From the NCBI GenBank assembly GCA_026988515.1, contig JALSLA010000054.1, positions 1 through 48,589 on the forward strand: a stretch of DNA of 48,589 nucleotides. The letters are read 5' to 3'. Below are positions 34,900 through 43,824 of this stretch, one piece after another. This DNA comes from Helicobacteraceae bacterium. GTDB lineage: Bacteria; Campylobacterota; Campylobacteria; Campylobacterales; Sulfurimonadaceae. The notes under the pieces are model-generated. The model made no database searches and had not been told where the DNA came from. It saw only the letters and a list, made by a program, of their open reading frames with translations. A program made the translations under genes and the position numbers. Numbering within the stretch: position 1 is the first letter of the stretch; each line of letters starts with the position of its first letter.

Positions 34900-37800
34900 A
34901 TGCCAAAACGTGACGATATCAAAACGATATTACTCATAGGTTCCGGACCGATTGTTATCGGCCAAGCTTGTGAATTTGACTATTCGGGAACTCAAGCCGT
35001 TAAAACGCTTAAAACCTTAGGCTATCGGGTTGTCCTTATTAACTCCAATCCTGCCACCATTATGACCGATCCGGAATTTGCCGACAGAACGTATATTGAA
35101 CCCATCAAAGAAGAGATTATTGCGCAAATCATCGAAAAAGAGAATGTTGATGCCATTCTTCCGACTATGGGAGGTCAAACAGCACTCAATGTTGCTATGA
35201 GCATGCATGAAAAAGGGATGCTTGAAGGCGTAGAGTTCTTAGGCGCAAATCCTGAAGCCATCAAAAAGGGAGAAGACCGTCAAGCTTTTAAAGAAGCCAT
35301 GATGAAGTTAGGTATGGATCTGCCGCACTCTTGCTATGCCTACAATATGGACGAAGCACTCAGTGCTGCCGAAGAGATCGGTTTTCCCCTGATTATTCGA
35401 GCCTCTTATACACTCGCCGGCGGCGGTAGCGGTGTTGCCTACAATATTGATGAATTCAAACAGTTGGCACAACGCGGACTTGATGAGAGCCCCGTCACGG
35501 AAATTCTTATTGAAGAGTCGCTTCTTGGATGGAAAGAGTACGAAATGGAAGTTATTCGCGACCGTGCCGATAACTGCATCATTGTCTGCTCTATTGAGAA
35601 CTTTGACCCTATGGGTGTACATACGGGGGACTCCATTACCGTAGCACCGGCACTCACACTGACCGATAAAGAGTACCAACGCATGCGTGACGCCTCTTTT
35701 GAAATTTTACGTGAAATCGGTGTCGATACCGGAGGTTCCAATGTACAATTTTCTGTAAATCCTCGGACGGGACGCATGATTGTCATCGAGATGAACCCTC
35801 GGGTCTCTCGCTCTTCGGCACTGGCTTCTAAAGCAACCGGCTACCCTATAGCCAAAGTTGCCACGCTGTTAGCCGTTGGGTTTACATTGGATGAAATTAC
35901 CAACGACATTACCGGAACGGCAGCGAGTTTTGAGCCGGTAATTGACTATATTGTTACGAAATTGCCGCGTTTTACCTTTGAAAAATTTCCCGAAGCTGAA
36001 AGTACACTCTCGACAAGCATGAAATCTGTCGGTGAGGTGATGGCAATCGGACGTACCTTCAAAGAGTCCATGCAAAAAGCACTCTGCTCTTTAGAGACGG
36101 ACTTATGCGGATTCAACCCTGTTGATGGCGATCTGGAATTCATCAAACATGAGATTCGCCGCTCCAATGCCGAACGCATGCTCTATGTTGCCGAAGGCTT
36201 TCGGCGGGGTCTAAGCGTCGAAGAGATCTTTGACTTATGTGCTATTGACCCGTGGTTTCTCTACCAAATTGAAGAGCTTGTCGCCCTTGAAGAGCATATT
36301 GATATTGATGTACTTAACAACGAAACGGCATTACGTCACATTAAAGTTGACGGCTTTTCCGACAAAAACATTGCCCGTCTCATTCGTAAAAACTCAAATG
36401 TTGACCTCAGTGAAAACGATGTCTATAATGCTCGCAAGCGTTTAGGTATTGCGCTGGAATACTATGAAGTTGATACCTGTGCCGCCGAGTTTGAAGCACT
36501 GACACCTTACCTCTACTCGAGTACCAATATCACCAAACTTCCTTTGCAACAGCGTCGGGTTAGCGCGACCAAAAAAGTTCTTATTCTTGGCGGAGGTCCC
36601 AACCGTATCGGTCAGGGCATTGAGTTTGACTACTGCTGTGTCCATGCTGCTTTTGCGCTCAAAGATATGGGGATTGAGACTATTATGTACAACTGTAATC
36701 CCGAAACCGTCTCCACAGATTACGATACTTCCGATGTACTCTACTTTGAACCTATTGACTTTGAACATGTTCGTGAAGTGATTGACCATGAACAGCCCGA
36801 TGGCATCATTGTTCATTTCGGCGGGCAAACACCACTCAAACTGGCCAATGCACTCACTGCCATCGGTGCCAATATTTCAGGAACTTCGGCAAAAGTTATT
36901 GATTTGGCGGAAGATCGAGAAAAATTTTCTGCTTTTGTTGAAGCCCATCAACTCAAACAGCCCCAAAACGGTCTTGCAACCACTAAAGAGCAGGCCGTTA
37001 CTGTTGCCGCTGCCTTGGGTTATCCGGTCTTGGTGCGTCCCTCTTTTGTTTTAGGCGGTCGTGCCATGCGCATTGTCTATAACGAAAATGAACTCAATAG
37101 TTACATGGATGAAGCCGTCTCCGTCAGTAATGATGCACCGGTACTTGTCGATAAGTTTTTGGATCAGGCCATAGAACTTGATGTTGATGCCATTTCTGAC
37201 GGTACTAACGTCTATATCGGATCGGTGATGCAGCATATTGAAGAGGCAGGTATTCACTCTGGCGACAGCGCCTGTTCACTGCCTCCGGTCAATCTTTCCG
37301 ATGCCCTTATTAACGAAGTTGAGCAGCAGAGTAAAAAAATTGCTCTTGGTTTAGGCGTAGTGGGTTTAATGAATGTCCAATATGCCATTTTTCAAGACGA
37401 GATCTATCTCATTGAAGTCAACCCGCGAGCCTCGCGAACCGTTCCCTTTGTTTCCAAAGCCACCGGCATACCTCTGGCTAAAGTTGCAACTCGCGTCATG
37501 ATGGGGGAATCCATTGAAGATGCTCTTGCTTTTTATGATCACTACCGTGTCGTTACAACGAGCAATGGCGTTTTAAAGCCGCGTCTTAAAGAGCACATTG
37601 CCATTAAAGAGGCCGTTTTCCCGTTTAACAAGCTTTACGGTGCCGACCTTGTACTCTCACCCGAAATGAAGTCTACCGGTGAGGTGATGGGTATTAGCTC
37701 CAATTTTGGTGTGAGTTTTGCCAAGTCTCAGATGGCAGCAGGCAATATTATTCCTACAAGCGGCACCTGCTTTTTATCGTTTATTGACATGGATAAAATC

Positions 37801-38157
37801 CATGCTCCGGAGATTGCGCGCGGTCTTCACGACAACGGCTTTACACTGGTTGCAACCGGCGGCACACAACAAGTGATTGAAGCGGCCGGTATTCCCTGTG
37901 AACGTGTCCTTAAAATTTCTGAAGGTCGTCCCAATATTGAAGATGTTATGAAGAATGGTGAGATCCATATGGCCATCAATACTTCCGACAATAATACTTC
38001 AAAAAAAGATGCTGTAGTGATTCGTCAAATTGTTTTGAGTCGCAAAATCCCGTACTTTACAACGCTCTCGGCAGCACGGGCAACCATTGCCGCACTCTCA
38101 CATATCGGTAATGACTCTTGGAACCGTCCGCAGGCATTGCAAGATTATTTAAACTAA
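34900..38157 (+). CDS. carB: Carbamoyl-phosphate synthase large chain
   Basis: The 1085-residue enzyme makes carbamoyl phosphate for arginine and pyrimidine synthesis. It contains two homologous ATP-grasp halves, each beginning with a similar phrase ([20 protein letters not shown] and [20 protein letters not shown]), paired metal and ATP sites such as [20 protein letters not shown] and [20 protein letters not shown], and a C-terminal allosteric (MGS-like) domain with [19 protein letters not shown]. The ATG at 34900 follows an AAGGG site and is preferred to the GTG six bases upstream. The small subunit gene carA is not in the window. Confidence 0.98.
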   Translation: MPKRDDIKTILLIGSGPIVIGQACEFDYSGTQAVKTLKTLGYRVVLINSNPATIMTDPEFADRTYIEPIKEEIIAQIIEKENVDAILPTMGGQTALNVAMSMHEKGMLEGVEFLGANPEAIKKGEDRQAFKEAMMKLGMDLPHSCYAYNMDEALSAAEEIGFPLIIRASYTLAGGGSGVAYNIDEFKQLAQRGLDESPVTEILIEESLLGWKEYEMEVIRDRADNCIIVCSIENFDPMGVHTGDSITVAPALTLTDKEYQRMRDASFEILREIGVDTGGSNVQFSVNPRTGRMIVIEMNPRVSRSSALASKATGYPIAKVATLLAVGFTLDEITNDITGTAASFEPVIDYIVTKLPRFTFEKFPEAESTLSTSMKSVGEVMAIGRTFKESMQKALCSLETDLCGFNPVDGDLEFIKHEIRRSNAERMLYVAEGFRRGLSVEEIFDLCAIDPWFLYQIEELVALEEHIDIDVLNNETALRHIKVDGFSDKNIARLIRKNSNVDLSENDVYNARKRLGIALEYYEVDTCAAEFEALTPYLYSSTNITKLPLQQRRVSATKKVLILGGGPNRIGQGIEFDYCCVHAAFALKDMGIETIMYNCNPETVSTDYDTSDVLYFEPIDFEHVREVIDHEQPDGIIVHFGGQTPLKLANALTAIGANISGTSAKVIDLAEDREKFSAFVEAHQLKQPQNGLATTKEQAVTVAAALGYPVLVRPSFVLGGRAMRIVYNENELNSYMDEAVSVSNDAPVLVDKFLDQAIELDVDAISDGTNVYIGSVMQHIEEAGIHSGDSACSLPPVNLSDALINEVEQQSKKIALGLGVVGLMNVQYAIFQDEIYLIEVNPRASRTVPFVSKATGIPLAKVATRVMMGESIEDALAFYDHYRVVTTSNGVLKPRLKEHIAIKEAVFPFNKLYGADLVLSPEMKSTGEVMGISSNFGVSFAKSQMAAGNIIPTSGTCFLSFIDMDKIHAPEIARGLHDNGFTLVATGGTQQVIEAAGIPCERVLKISEGRPNIEDVMKNGEIHMAINTSDNNTSKKDAVVIRQIVLSRKIPYFTTLSAARATIAALSHIGNDSWNRPQALQDYLN

Positions 38158-38158
38158 A

Positions 38159-38596
38159 ATGAAAGATCTCGTGCTCCTCGCACAAACCGACACAACTGTC
38201 GGTTTTTTGTCTCAGGATGCCTCCAGACTGCATGCTATTAAGCAACGGCAATCTGACAAACCCTTTCTAAAAGTCTATGCATCACTTGCGGCATTTAAAA
38301 CAGATCATGCACATATTCCTGCACGTTACAAATCCATGCTGCGACGTGCTAAAAAAAGTACGTTCATCTCTAAAAATCAGGCCTTTCGTATTGTCCGCGA
38401 CAAGGCACACAATCAGTTGCTGAAACGTTTTAGCTTTATGTACTCAACGTCAGCCAATCAAAGCGGTCACCGCTATCATAAAGAGTTTTGTAGCCGCAAT
38501 AGTGATATAATAGTCCAAGACGACAGAGGCCTCTTTGAGGGAGAACCCTCACGCATTATCAAATTGGGCAAGCAAAAAAAAAGGAGAATACGATGA
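38159..38596 (+). CDS. Short YrdC/Sua5-like protein
   Basis: The 145-residue protein keeps pieces of the YrdC/TsaC/Sua5 fold: VLLAQTDTTVGFLS (family pattern P-T-E-T-V-Y-G-L), IKQRQSDKPFLKVY (family K-x-R...K-P-L), and YSTSANQSGHRYHKEF (S-A-N-x-S-G). Normal TsaC proteins, which make threonylcarbamoyl-AMP for the t6A tRNA modification, are about 185 residues or longer; this one is shortened in the middle. It is therefore either a compact version or a paralogue with another role. It starts one base after carB and overlaps the next gene by 4 bases. Confidence 0.7.
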   Translation: MKDLVLLAQTDTTVGFLSQDASRLHAIKQRQSDKPFLKVYASLAAFKTDHAHIPARYKSMLRRAKKSTFISKNQAFRIVRDKAHNQLLKRFSFMYSTSANQSGHRYHKEFCSRNSDIIVQDDRGLFEGEPSRIIKLGKQKKRRIR

Positions 38597-39039
38597 GCAC
38601 GCTAGTTTTAGCACTCCTCTCAGGACTGTTTTTCACCTTTATTTTGGACTTTTTTCTTTTCTTAAGTTTTAAGCTGCATTACATCGACACCTATGAAATC
38701 GATCTCTACTATAATATTCTCTTTGCCGACAATCAAAACATTGTACTGTACCTTCTTATGACTCTGATTTTAGGTTATTTTACTGTCTATTTTAAAAATA
38801 TGAAAATTACAGCAGTGATTTTAGGCACACTTTTTTGCAGCGTCATTGCCCTCAACATCATCCCCTCTTTGGGCGAATACGTCGCTAAAATGGTACTGAT
38901 GAAACCCAACCAACGCCTCTTTGACGGTCGCCATATTTACCATGGTGATATATACTACGAAGGTAGAAACAAAATTTACATGTATGACAATGACCTTCAG
39001 CGCATCATTACTCTTGACAAAAAGGATATAAAATCGTGA
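38593..39039 (+). CDS. Unknown inner-membrane protein
   Basis: The 148-residue protein has three likely membrane segments (about residues 3-28, 50-68 and 75-95), with a polar C-terminal part of about 45 residues (DGRHIYHGDIYYEGRNKIYM) that is strand-like and probably outside the membrane. I do not recognise a named family. It overlaps the YrdC-like gene and the UPF0323 gene by 4 bases each, so it is part of a tight run with them. A near-copy of the palindrome (TTACATGTAT, 38976-38985) encodes IYMY here. Confidence 0.75.
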   Translation: MSTLVLALLSGLFFTFILDFFLFLSFKLHYIDTYEIDLYYNILFADNQNIVLYLLMTLILGYFTVYFKNMKITAVILGTLFCSVIALNIIPSLGEYVAKMVLMKPNQRLFDGRHIYHGDIYYEGRNKIYMYDNDLQRIITLDKKDIKS

Positions 39040-39611
39040 AATCTATTTCGACTATCGGCTCCAACATACTCCTAGGCTCCGTCGGCATTACGGTTATGAG
39101 TGTCTTAAGCGGTTGTGAAGCACCCCAAGAAGAGGCACAAAACAAATTTTTGGTAATTGAACAGCAACCCAATGGAAAATATGTTGTCATTGAAGAGCTT
39201 CCTACCGAAGGGGCAAGCCGAGCGATCATTCGTGAACGGGATGAAAACGGTAACATCACCGAACGTTTTATGAACGAAGCCGAGATGCAAGCCCTTGCAC
39301 AACAGGAATATGAAAAAATGCAACAGGGAAACTCTGAGCTCAATGCAGCTCCTTCAGGCGCTGATGCCGGCATGGGGCTTGCCGGAACCATTTTAGCCGT
39401 GGCTGCAGGATCGCTTTTGGGAAACATGATCGGTAATGCGCTCATGAATAACAAAAACTTTAAACAACATTCCAATCGTGTGAACAAATCGGCTTACAGC
39501 CGCTCAGCTGCCGGCGGTAAATCCACAGCTAAAAGCAGTGGCAAGAAAAGCTTTTTCGGTGGCTCCCGAACAGGTGCATCTAAATCACGAGGGGGCTTCT
39601 TTGGCGGTTAA
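39036..39611 (+). CDS. UPF0323-family lipoprotein
   Basis: The 191-residue protein has a signal with lipobox LSGC (C27), an acidic N-terminal domain (FLVIEQQPNGKYVVIEELPT, then ERDENGNITERFMNEAEM), a glycine/alanine-rich hydrophobic stretch (GMGLAGTILAVAAGSLLGNM) and a Ser/Gly/Lys-rich tail ending SKSRGGFFGG. This is the UPF0323 family seen in Campylobacter and Helicobacter. The tail and the following ATP-grasp gene recall the ygiB (DUF1190)-ygiC pair of E. coli, though homology to DUF1190 is not certain. The next gene starts inside its last codons. Confidence 0.85.
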   Translation: MKSISTIGSNILLGSVGITVMSVLSGCEAPQEEAQNKFLVIEQQPNGKYVVIEELPTEGASRAIIRERDENGNITERFMNEAEMQALAQQEYEKMQQGNSELNAAPSGADAGMGLAGTILAVAAGSLLGNMIGNALMNNKNFKQHSNRVNKSAYSRSAAGGKSTAKSSGKKSFFGGSRTGASKSRGGFFGG

Positions 39612-40782
39612 ACTCAAAGAGGTGAACCCTCTTAATGATGCATCACTTAATGAACTCGGTTTTACATGGCATACCGACAGCGACGGCAGTAAATATGTTG
39701 CCGATGCACTCGTCTGCGTCAGCGATGCTGAAGCCGAAGCGTACTATAAAGCTGCCAATGACATTTATGATATGTACGTTGAGGCTGCCGAATATGTCAT
39801 AGAAAATGATCTTTTTTTTGATTTGGGCATTCCTTTTAACCTCATTGAAAGTATTAAAAAAAGTTGGGAAAATGATGTTCACTGGCATATTTACGGACGC
39901 TTTGATCTTGCCGGCGGCATTGACGGACAAGCTATCAAGCTCATAGAGTTCAATGCCGATACCCCGACGGGACTTTATGAAAGTGCCGTCCTGCAATGGG
40001 CATTATTGAAGCACAATAATATGGACGAGGCGCGCCAGTTCAACACCATTTACGAAGCAATTCAACAAAACTTTAAACGTCTCATTACCCTCTTTGACGA
40101 TACGGAACTCTTTGAGGAACGTTACGACGGCTGGAAAATTCTCTTCTCATCGGTTGAAGGTAACGATGAGGAAGAGATGACCACCAAGTTGCTACGACAA
40201 ATTGCAACCGATGCCGGCTTTAACACGGCTTTTGAATTTCTACACAACGTTCATTTTAATGATGAAGGTATCTTTGATGCACAAGAACATCCATACGAAT
40301 ACTGGTTTAAGCTCTACCCATGGGAAGATATTGGAACAGATGAGCCTGAATTGGCTGTCACATTAACCTCGATTATGAATAACCAAAAAGCCATTATTTT
40401 AAATCCGGCGTATACCTTACTCTTTCAATCGAAAGGCATGATGGCCATATTATCACAACTTTTTCCCGACTCGCCGTATCTGCTTACAACATCCTTTGAA
40501 CCGCTAGAGGGAGTCAAACACGTTGAAAAACGGGTCTTTGGACGGGAGGGGGCCAATACGAAAATTATTGAAGCTGACGGCACAATCAGCTATGCCTCCG
40601 AAGGTCCTTATGAAAATTACAAAGCGGTCTATCAGGAGTATGTTCCCTTTGCCACAGACACCCAAGGGAATAACTACCAAGCCGGCGTTTTCTTTGCTTA
40701 TGAAGCCTGTGGTCTCGGTTTTCGCCGCGGAGGTCAGGTGCTTGACAATATGAGCAAGTTTGTCGGTCATGTTCTGACATGA
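39601..40782 (+). CDS. ATP-grasp ligase, glutathionylspermidine synthase family
   Basis: The 393-residue protein matches the glutathionylspermidine synthase/YgiC-like ATP-grasp family: FDLAGGIDGQAIKLIEFNAD followed by TPTGLYESAVLQW, then EHPYEYWFKLYPWEDIG, the NNQKAIILNPAYTLLFQSKG phrase, and YQEYVPFATDTQGNNYQAGV near the end. These enzymes form an amide bond between a carboxylate and an amine; the true substrate of this branch is unknown and there is no amidase domain. The TTG at 39601 (after GAGGGGG) is preferred because the other start (GTG at 39538) would overlap the lipoprotein gene by 74 bases. Confidence 0.85.
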   Translation: MAVKLKEVNPLNDASLNELGFTWHTDSDGSKYVADALVCVSDAEAEAYYKAANDIYDMYVEAAEYVIENDLFFDLGIPFNLIESIKKSWENDVHWHIYGRFDLAGGIDGQAIKLIEFNADTPTGLYESAVLQWALLKHNNMDEARQFNTIYEAIQQNFKRLITLFDDTELFEERYDGWKILFSSVEGNDEEEMTTKLLRQIATDAGFNTAFEFLHNVHFNDEGIFDAQEHPYEYWFKLYPWEDIGTDEPELAVTLTSIMNNQKAIILNPAYTLLFQSKGMMAILSQLFPDSPYLLTTSFEPLEGVKHVEKRVFGREGANTKIIEADGTISYASEGPYENYKAVYQEYVPFATDTQGNNYQAGVFFAYEACGLGFRRGGQVLDNMSKFVGHVLT

Positions 40783-40799
40783 TGCTGCAAGGAGATACT

Positions 40800-41597
40800 A
40801 TGAAATACACCATATCATTAGCGCTGATACTGCTACTGTTTAGCGCTTGTGAGCCCATTGAAGAAGAGAGCGACATAACAGTAGATACCGCCTATACGCC
40901 CAATGCGGTCAATACATGTAATTTAAGTGAAGAGACAACGTTAGGCTGTTTTGGATCCGGTTTGGAATTTGGCGACAATGAAAAACTGGATGAAGGTTAT
41001 TGGAGCCTCTATGCCAAACGTGATACTAACCTTGTGTACTACAATACCTACCTCTTCAGCTACCAGTTTTCCGGAAACGGCTATGCCCAAACACTTAATA
41101 AACCGCAAAACTATTACGTGTTATCTTGGGGAATTGATCGTGACGGCAGTAAAATCACTACCGATCTTGAAGGTACGATTACCTATGTTGGTATTTTTGA
41201 CAGCGATCCGTCATGCTACAAAGTCAAACTCAGCACTTTTGGCAACGAAGAGCTTAAAATGTGTCACGACAAAAGAGTTGACGGTCTTAAAAACAGTTTG
41301 GGGTACTATGCTAAAGAGATTACATTCGGTAACTATACTTACGGCGACTATAGCGTTGTCGGTACATGGAAGGTCACAAACTATGATGATGGCAGTACGG
41401 TTGCAACACATATGCTAGATGCCAACGGCAGTGTTAAAGAGGGAGGAATCTGGGGCGTTAGCGAAGACGGAAAAGTGTTACATGTCAATGAAGCATCCTA
41501 TCTGGTCAATCAGTACCTTGACAACAACTGTCTCATCTGTTTCAATACGAACGGCAGTCGAACAACACCGCTAAAACTTTGTAAAGTGGCGCCCTAA
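40800..41597 (+). CDS. Unknown lipoprotein
   Basis: The 265-residue protein has a lipoprotein signal (MKYTISLALILLLFSAC, lipobox FSAC, C17) and a strand-rich, aromatic, acidic body with four further cysteines in the body and near the C-terminus (for example CHDKRVDG and NNCLICFN). I do not recognise a domain. The ATG at 40800 has AAGGAG five bases before it. It follows the ATP-grasp gene by 17 bases and closes this operon; rho begins 121 bases later behind its own promoter. A role in the same envelope process as UPF0323 and the ligase is inferred from position only. Confidence 0.75.
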   Translation: MKYTISLALILLLFSACEPIEEESDITVDTAYTPNAVNTCNLSEETTLGCFGSGLEFGDNEKLDEGYWSLYAKRDTNLVYYNTYLFSYQFSGNGYAQTLNKPQNYYVLSWGIDRDGSKITTDLEGTITYVGIFDSDPSCYKVKLSTFGNEELKMCHDKRVDGLKNSLGYYAKEITFGNYTYGDYSVVGTWKVTNYDDGSTVATHMLDANGSVKEGGIWGVSEDGKVLHVNEASYLVNQYLDNNCLICFNTNGSRTTPLKLCKVAP

Positions 41598-41607
41598 ATC
41601 GGCACCC

Positions 41608-41637
41608 TTGACACAGCATATAAAAAAGTTGTAAAAT
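41608..41637 (+). promoter_or_regulatory. rho: rho promoter
   Basis: TTGACA at 41608-41613 and TAAAAT at 41632-41637, separated by 18 bases, form a strong sigma-70-type promoter. It leaves a leader of about 75 bases before the rho ATG, room for the autoregulation known for rho genes. Confidence 0.65.
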
Positions 41638-41718
41638 ACTCTCTATAAATTCATTCTTTCAGATGGGTCTACAACTATTTCTGCAATGCATACTTTCACA
41701 TATTAAGGTAATTACAAT

Positions 41719-43035
41719 ATGAGCGAACCCAAACGCAACCATAAAAACTCTAAATCCCGTACCCATGTTCCTGTCGAAGGGCTCACTATTGAAGAGCTGC
41801 GCACCAAAACGCTTGAGGTACTCATTAACCTTGCACTCGAACTTAAAATAGAACACCCTCAAGAGCTCAAACGTCAAGATCTAATCTTTGAAATTTTAAA
41901 GTCTCAGGTAGCCCAAGGCGGTTTTATTCTTTTTACCGGTATTTTAGAAGTTATGCCCGACGGTTACGGTTTTTTACGCTCTATTGACAAAAGTTTTAGC
42001 GACTCCCTCAATGATGCGTATGTGTCAGGTACGCAAATCAAACGTTTTGCTCTGCGTAACGGTGATGTCGTTACCGGTCAGGTGCGTCCTCCAAAAGAGC
42101 AAGAGCGCTACTATGCCCTGCTTAAAATAGAGGCTATTAACTATATGCCGCCTGAAGAGAGTAAAAAACGCCCGCTGTTTGAGAATCTCACCCCACTTTA
42201 CGCACTCGAGCAACTCAAGCTCGAATACGGCGAAGACAGACTCACCGGACGCATGATGGATCTGTTTTCACCCATCGGCAAAGGACAACGCGGTCTGATT
42301 GTTGCCCCGCCACGCTCAGGAAAAACGGAACTGTTAAAAGAGATTGCCCACGGTATTTCCGCCAACCATCCCGATGCCGACTTAATGGTACTACTGGTAG
42401 ATGAACGCCCCGAAGAGGTTACCGATATGGAACGATCCGTAAAAGGTGAAGTCTACAGCTCAACCTTCGATATGCCGGCAAAAAATCATGTCAAAGTAGC
42501 AGAGATGGTTATTGAACGGGCAAAACGACATGTTGAACTGGGTAAAGATGTCATCATTTTACTCGACTCTATTACCCGGTTGGCCCGTGCCTACAATACC
42601 GTCACACCCTCCAGCGGTAAAGTCCTTAGCGGTGGCGTTGATGCCAATGCACTGCACAAACCCAAACGTTTTTTCGGTGCAGCCCGTAACATTGAAGAGG
42701 GGGGAAGCCTTACCATTATTGCTACCGCACTGGTAGAGACGGGAAGCCGTATGGATGAGGTGATTTTTGAAGAATTCAAAGGTACCGGTAACTCCGAAGT
42801 GGTACTAAGCCGAAAGATCGCTGAGCGTCGTATCTACCCCGCTATTGACATTTTAAAATCGGGTACGCGTAAAGAAGAGTTTCTTGTTAGCCCGGAGATT
42901 TTGCAAAAAGTCTTTATTTTACGCTCGATGCTCCATAAACAAGATGATGAAGTCGAGGCACTCAAGTTTCTCTATAACACCATGAAAAAGACGAAAACCA
43001 ATACTGAGTTTTTAGAAAGTATGAACGCCCAATAA
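41719..43035 (+). CDS. rho: Transcription termination factor Rho
   Basis: The 438-residue hexameric RNA helicase ends transcription at Rho-dependent sites. It has an N-terminal helix-extended domain, an OB-fold RNA-binding domain ([15 protein letters not shown]), Walker [16 protein letters not shown], Walker [18 protein letters not shown], the Q-loop/R-loop region ([20 protein letters not shown]) and [10 protein letters not shown] near the end. Length fits the family. murI starts one base after its stop. Confidence 0.98.
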   Translation: MSEPKRNHKNSKSRTHVPVEGLTIEELRTKTLEVLINLALELKIEHPQELKRQDLIFEILKSQVAQGGFILFTGILEVMPDGYGFLRSIDKSFSDSLNDAYVSGTQIKRFALRNGDVVTGQVRPPKEQERYYALLKIEAINYMPPEESKKRPLFENLTPLYALEQLKLEYGEDRLTGRMMDLFSPIGKGQRGLIVAPPRSGKTELLKEIAHGISANHPDADLMVLLVDERPEEVTDMERSVKGEVYSSTFDMPAKNHVKVAEMVIERAKRHVELGKDVIILLDSITRLARAYNTVTPSSGKVLSGGVDANALHKPKRFFGAARNIEEGGSLTIIATALVETGSRMDEVIFEEFKGTGNSEVVLSRKIAERRIYPAIDILKSGTRKEEFLVSPEILQKVFILRSMLHKQDDEVEALKFLYNTMKKTKTNTEFLESMNAQ

Positions 43036-43036
43036 G

Positions 43037-43780
43037 ATGCGAATCGGTGTTTTTGACAGTGGGGTCGGCGGTCTTAGTGTTGTCAAATCACTTGTACACC
43101 ACCAACTTTTTGAAGAGATCATCTACTTTGGAGATACCGCTCGGGTACCTTATGGTGTCAAAGATAAAAACACCATCATACGCTATGCTTTAGAAGCTGT
43201 TGAATTTTTCAAAAACTTTGACATTGATCTGCTCATCACCGCATGCAATACTGTCAGTGCGTATGCTCTCGATGAGATGCGTGACGCATCACGCTTCGAT
43301 ATTGTCGGTGTCGTCAAACCCGGAATTATCGCTACCGAAAATGCTCTTCGTTCCCTGGAGTCTGAAATTCTCATTATCGGTACACAGGCCACCATTGCTT
43401 CACGGGCTTATGAGCAACCTCTACGTGCTTACGGTTTTTGCAATATTACCTCCAAAGCCACCGGACTCTTTGTACCTATGGTTGAAGAAAATCTCTATAG
43501 CGGTCCTCTCCTGCAAGCCACCATGGATCATTACTTTCACAATCTTAAAACGCCCGATGCCATTATTTTAGGCTGTACCCACTTTCCAATGATTTCCGAT
43601 GCCATCAAACACTATTTCAACCATCAAAGCACCATGATTCATTCCGGTGAGGCTATCGTGGAGTATCTCGAACGCCACTACGCTTTAAATCAAAAATTTC
43701 CTACCACAGCATTAAAGTTTTTTGCTTCCGAAAATCCGGAAGGGCTTAAAAAGGTTGCCGACAAGTGGCTCGCTTTATAG
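43037..43780 (+). CDS. murI: Glutamate racemase
   Basis: The 247-residue enzyme makes D-glutamate for peptidoglycan. The start MRIGVFDSGVGGLSVVKSL and the phrase IIYFGDTARVPYG are family signatures. The two catalytic cysteines are in LLITACNTVSA and AIILGCTHFPMI. It follows rho with a one-base gap and is probably translated from the same message. dnaX begins 44 bases later behind its own -10 element. Confidence 0.97.
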   Translation: MRIGVFDSGVGGLSVVKSLVHHQLFEEIIYFGDTARVPYGVKDKNTIIRYALEAVEFFKNFDIDLLITACNTVSAYALDEMRDASRFDIVGVVKPGIIATENALRSLESEILIIGTQATIASRAYEQPLRAYGFCNITSKATGLFVPMVEENLYSGPLLQATMDHYFHNLKTPDAIILGCTHFPMISDAIKHYFNHQSTMIHSGEAIVEYLERHYALNQKFPTTALKFFASENPEGLKKVADKWLAL

Positions 43781-43787
43781 TGTAATA

Positions 43788-43796
43788 TGCTACAAT
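43788..43796 (+). promoter_or_regulatory. dnaX: dnaX extended -10 promoter element
   Basis: TGCTACAAT, an extended -10 of the TGN-TACAAT type, lies 28 bases before the dnaX start, just after murI. Confidence 0.5.
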
Positions 43797-43824
43797 TTTG
43801 TATTTATCCTGAGGCATATCCAAT

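Noticed and set aside
39538-39600. Upstream GTG start for the ATP-grasp ligase
   Set aside because: It would overlap the UPF0323 tail by 74 bases, and the added residues are only a frame-shifted reading of its Gly/Ser/Lys-rich end.
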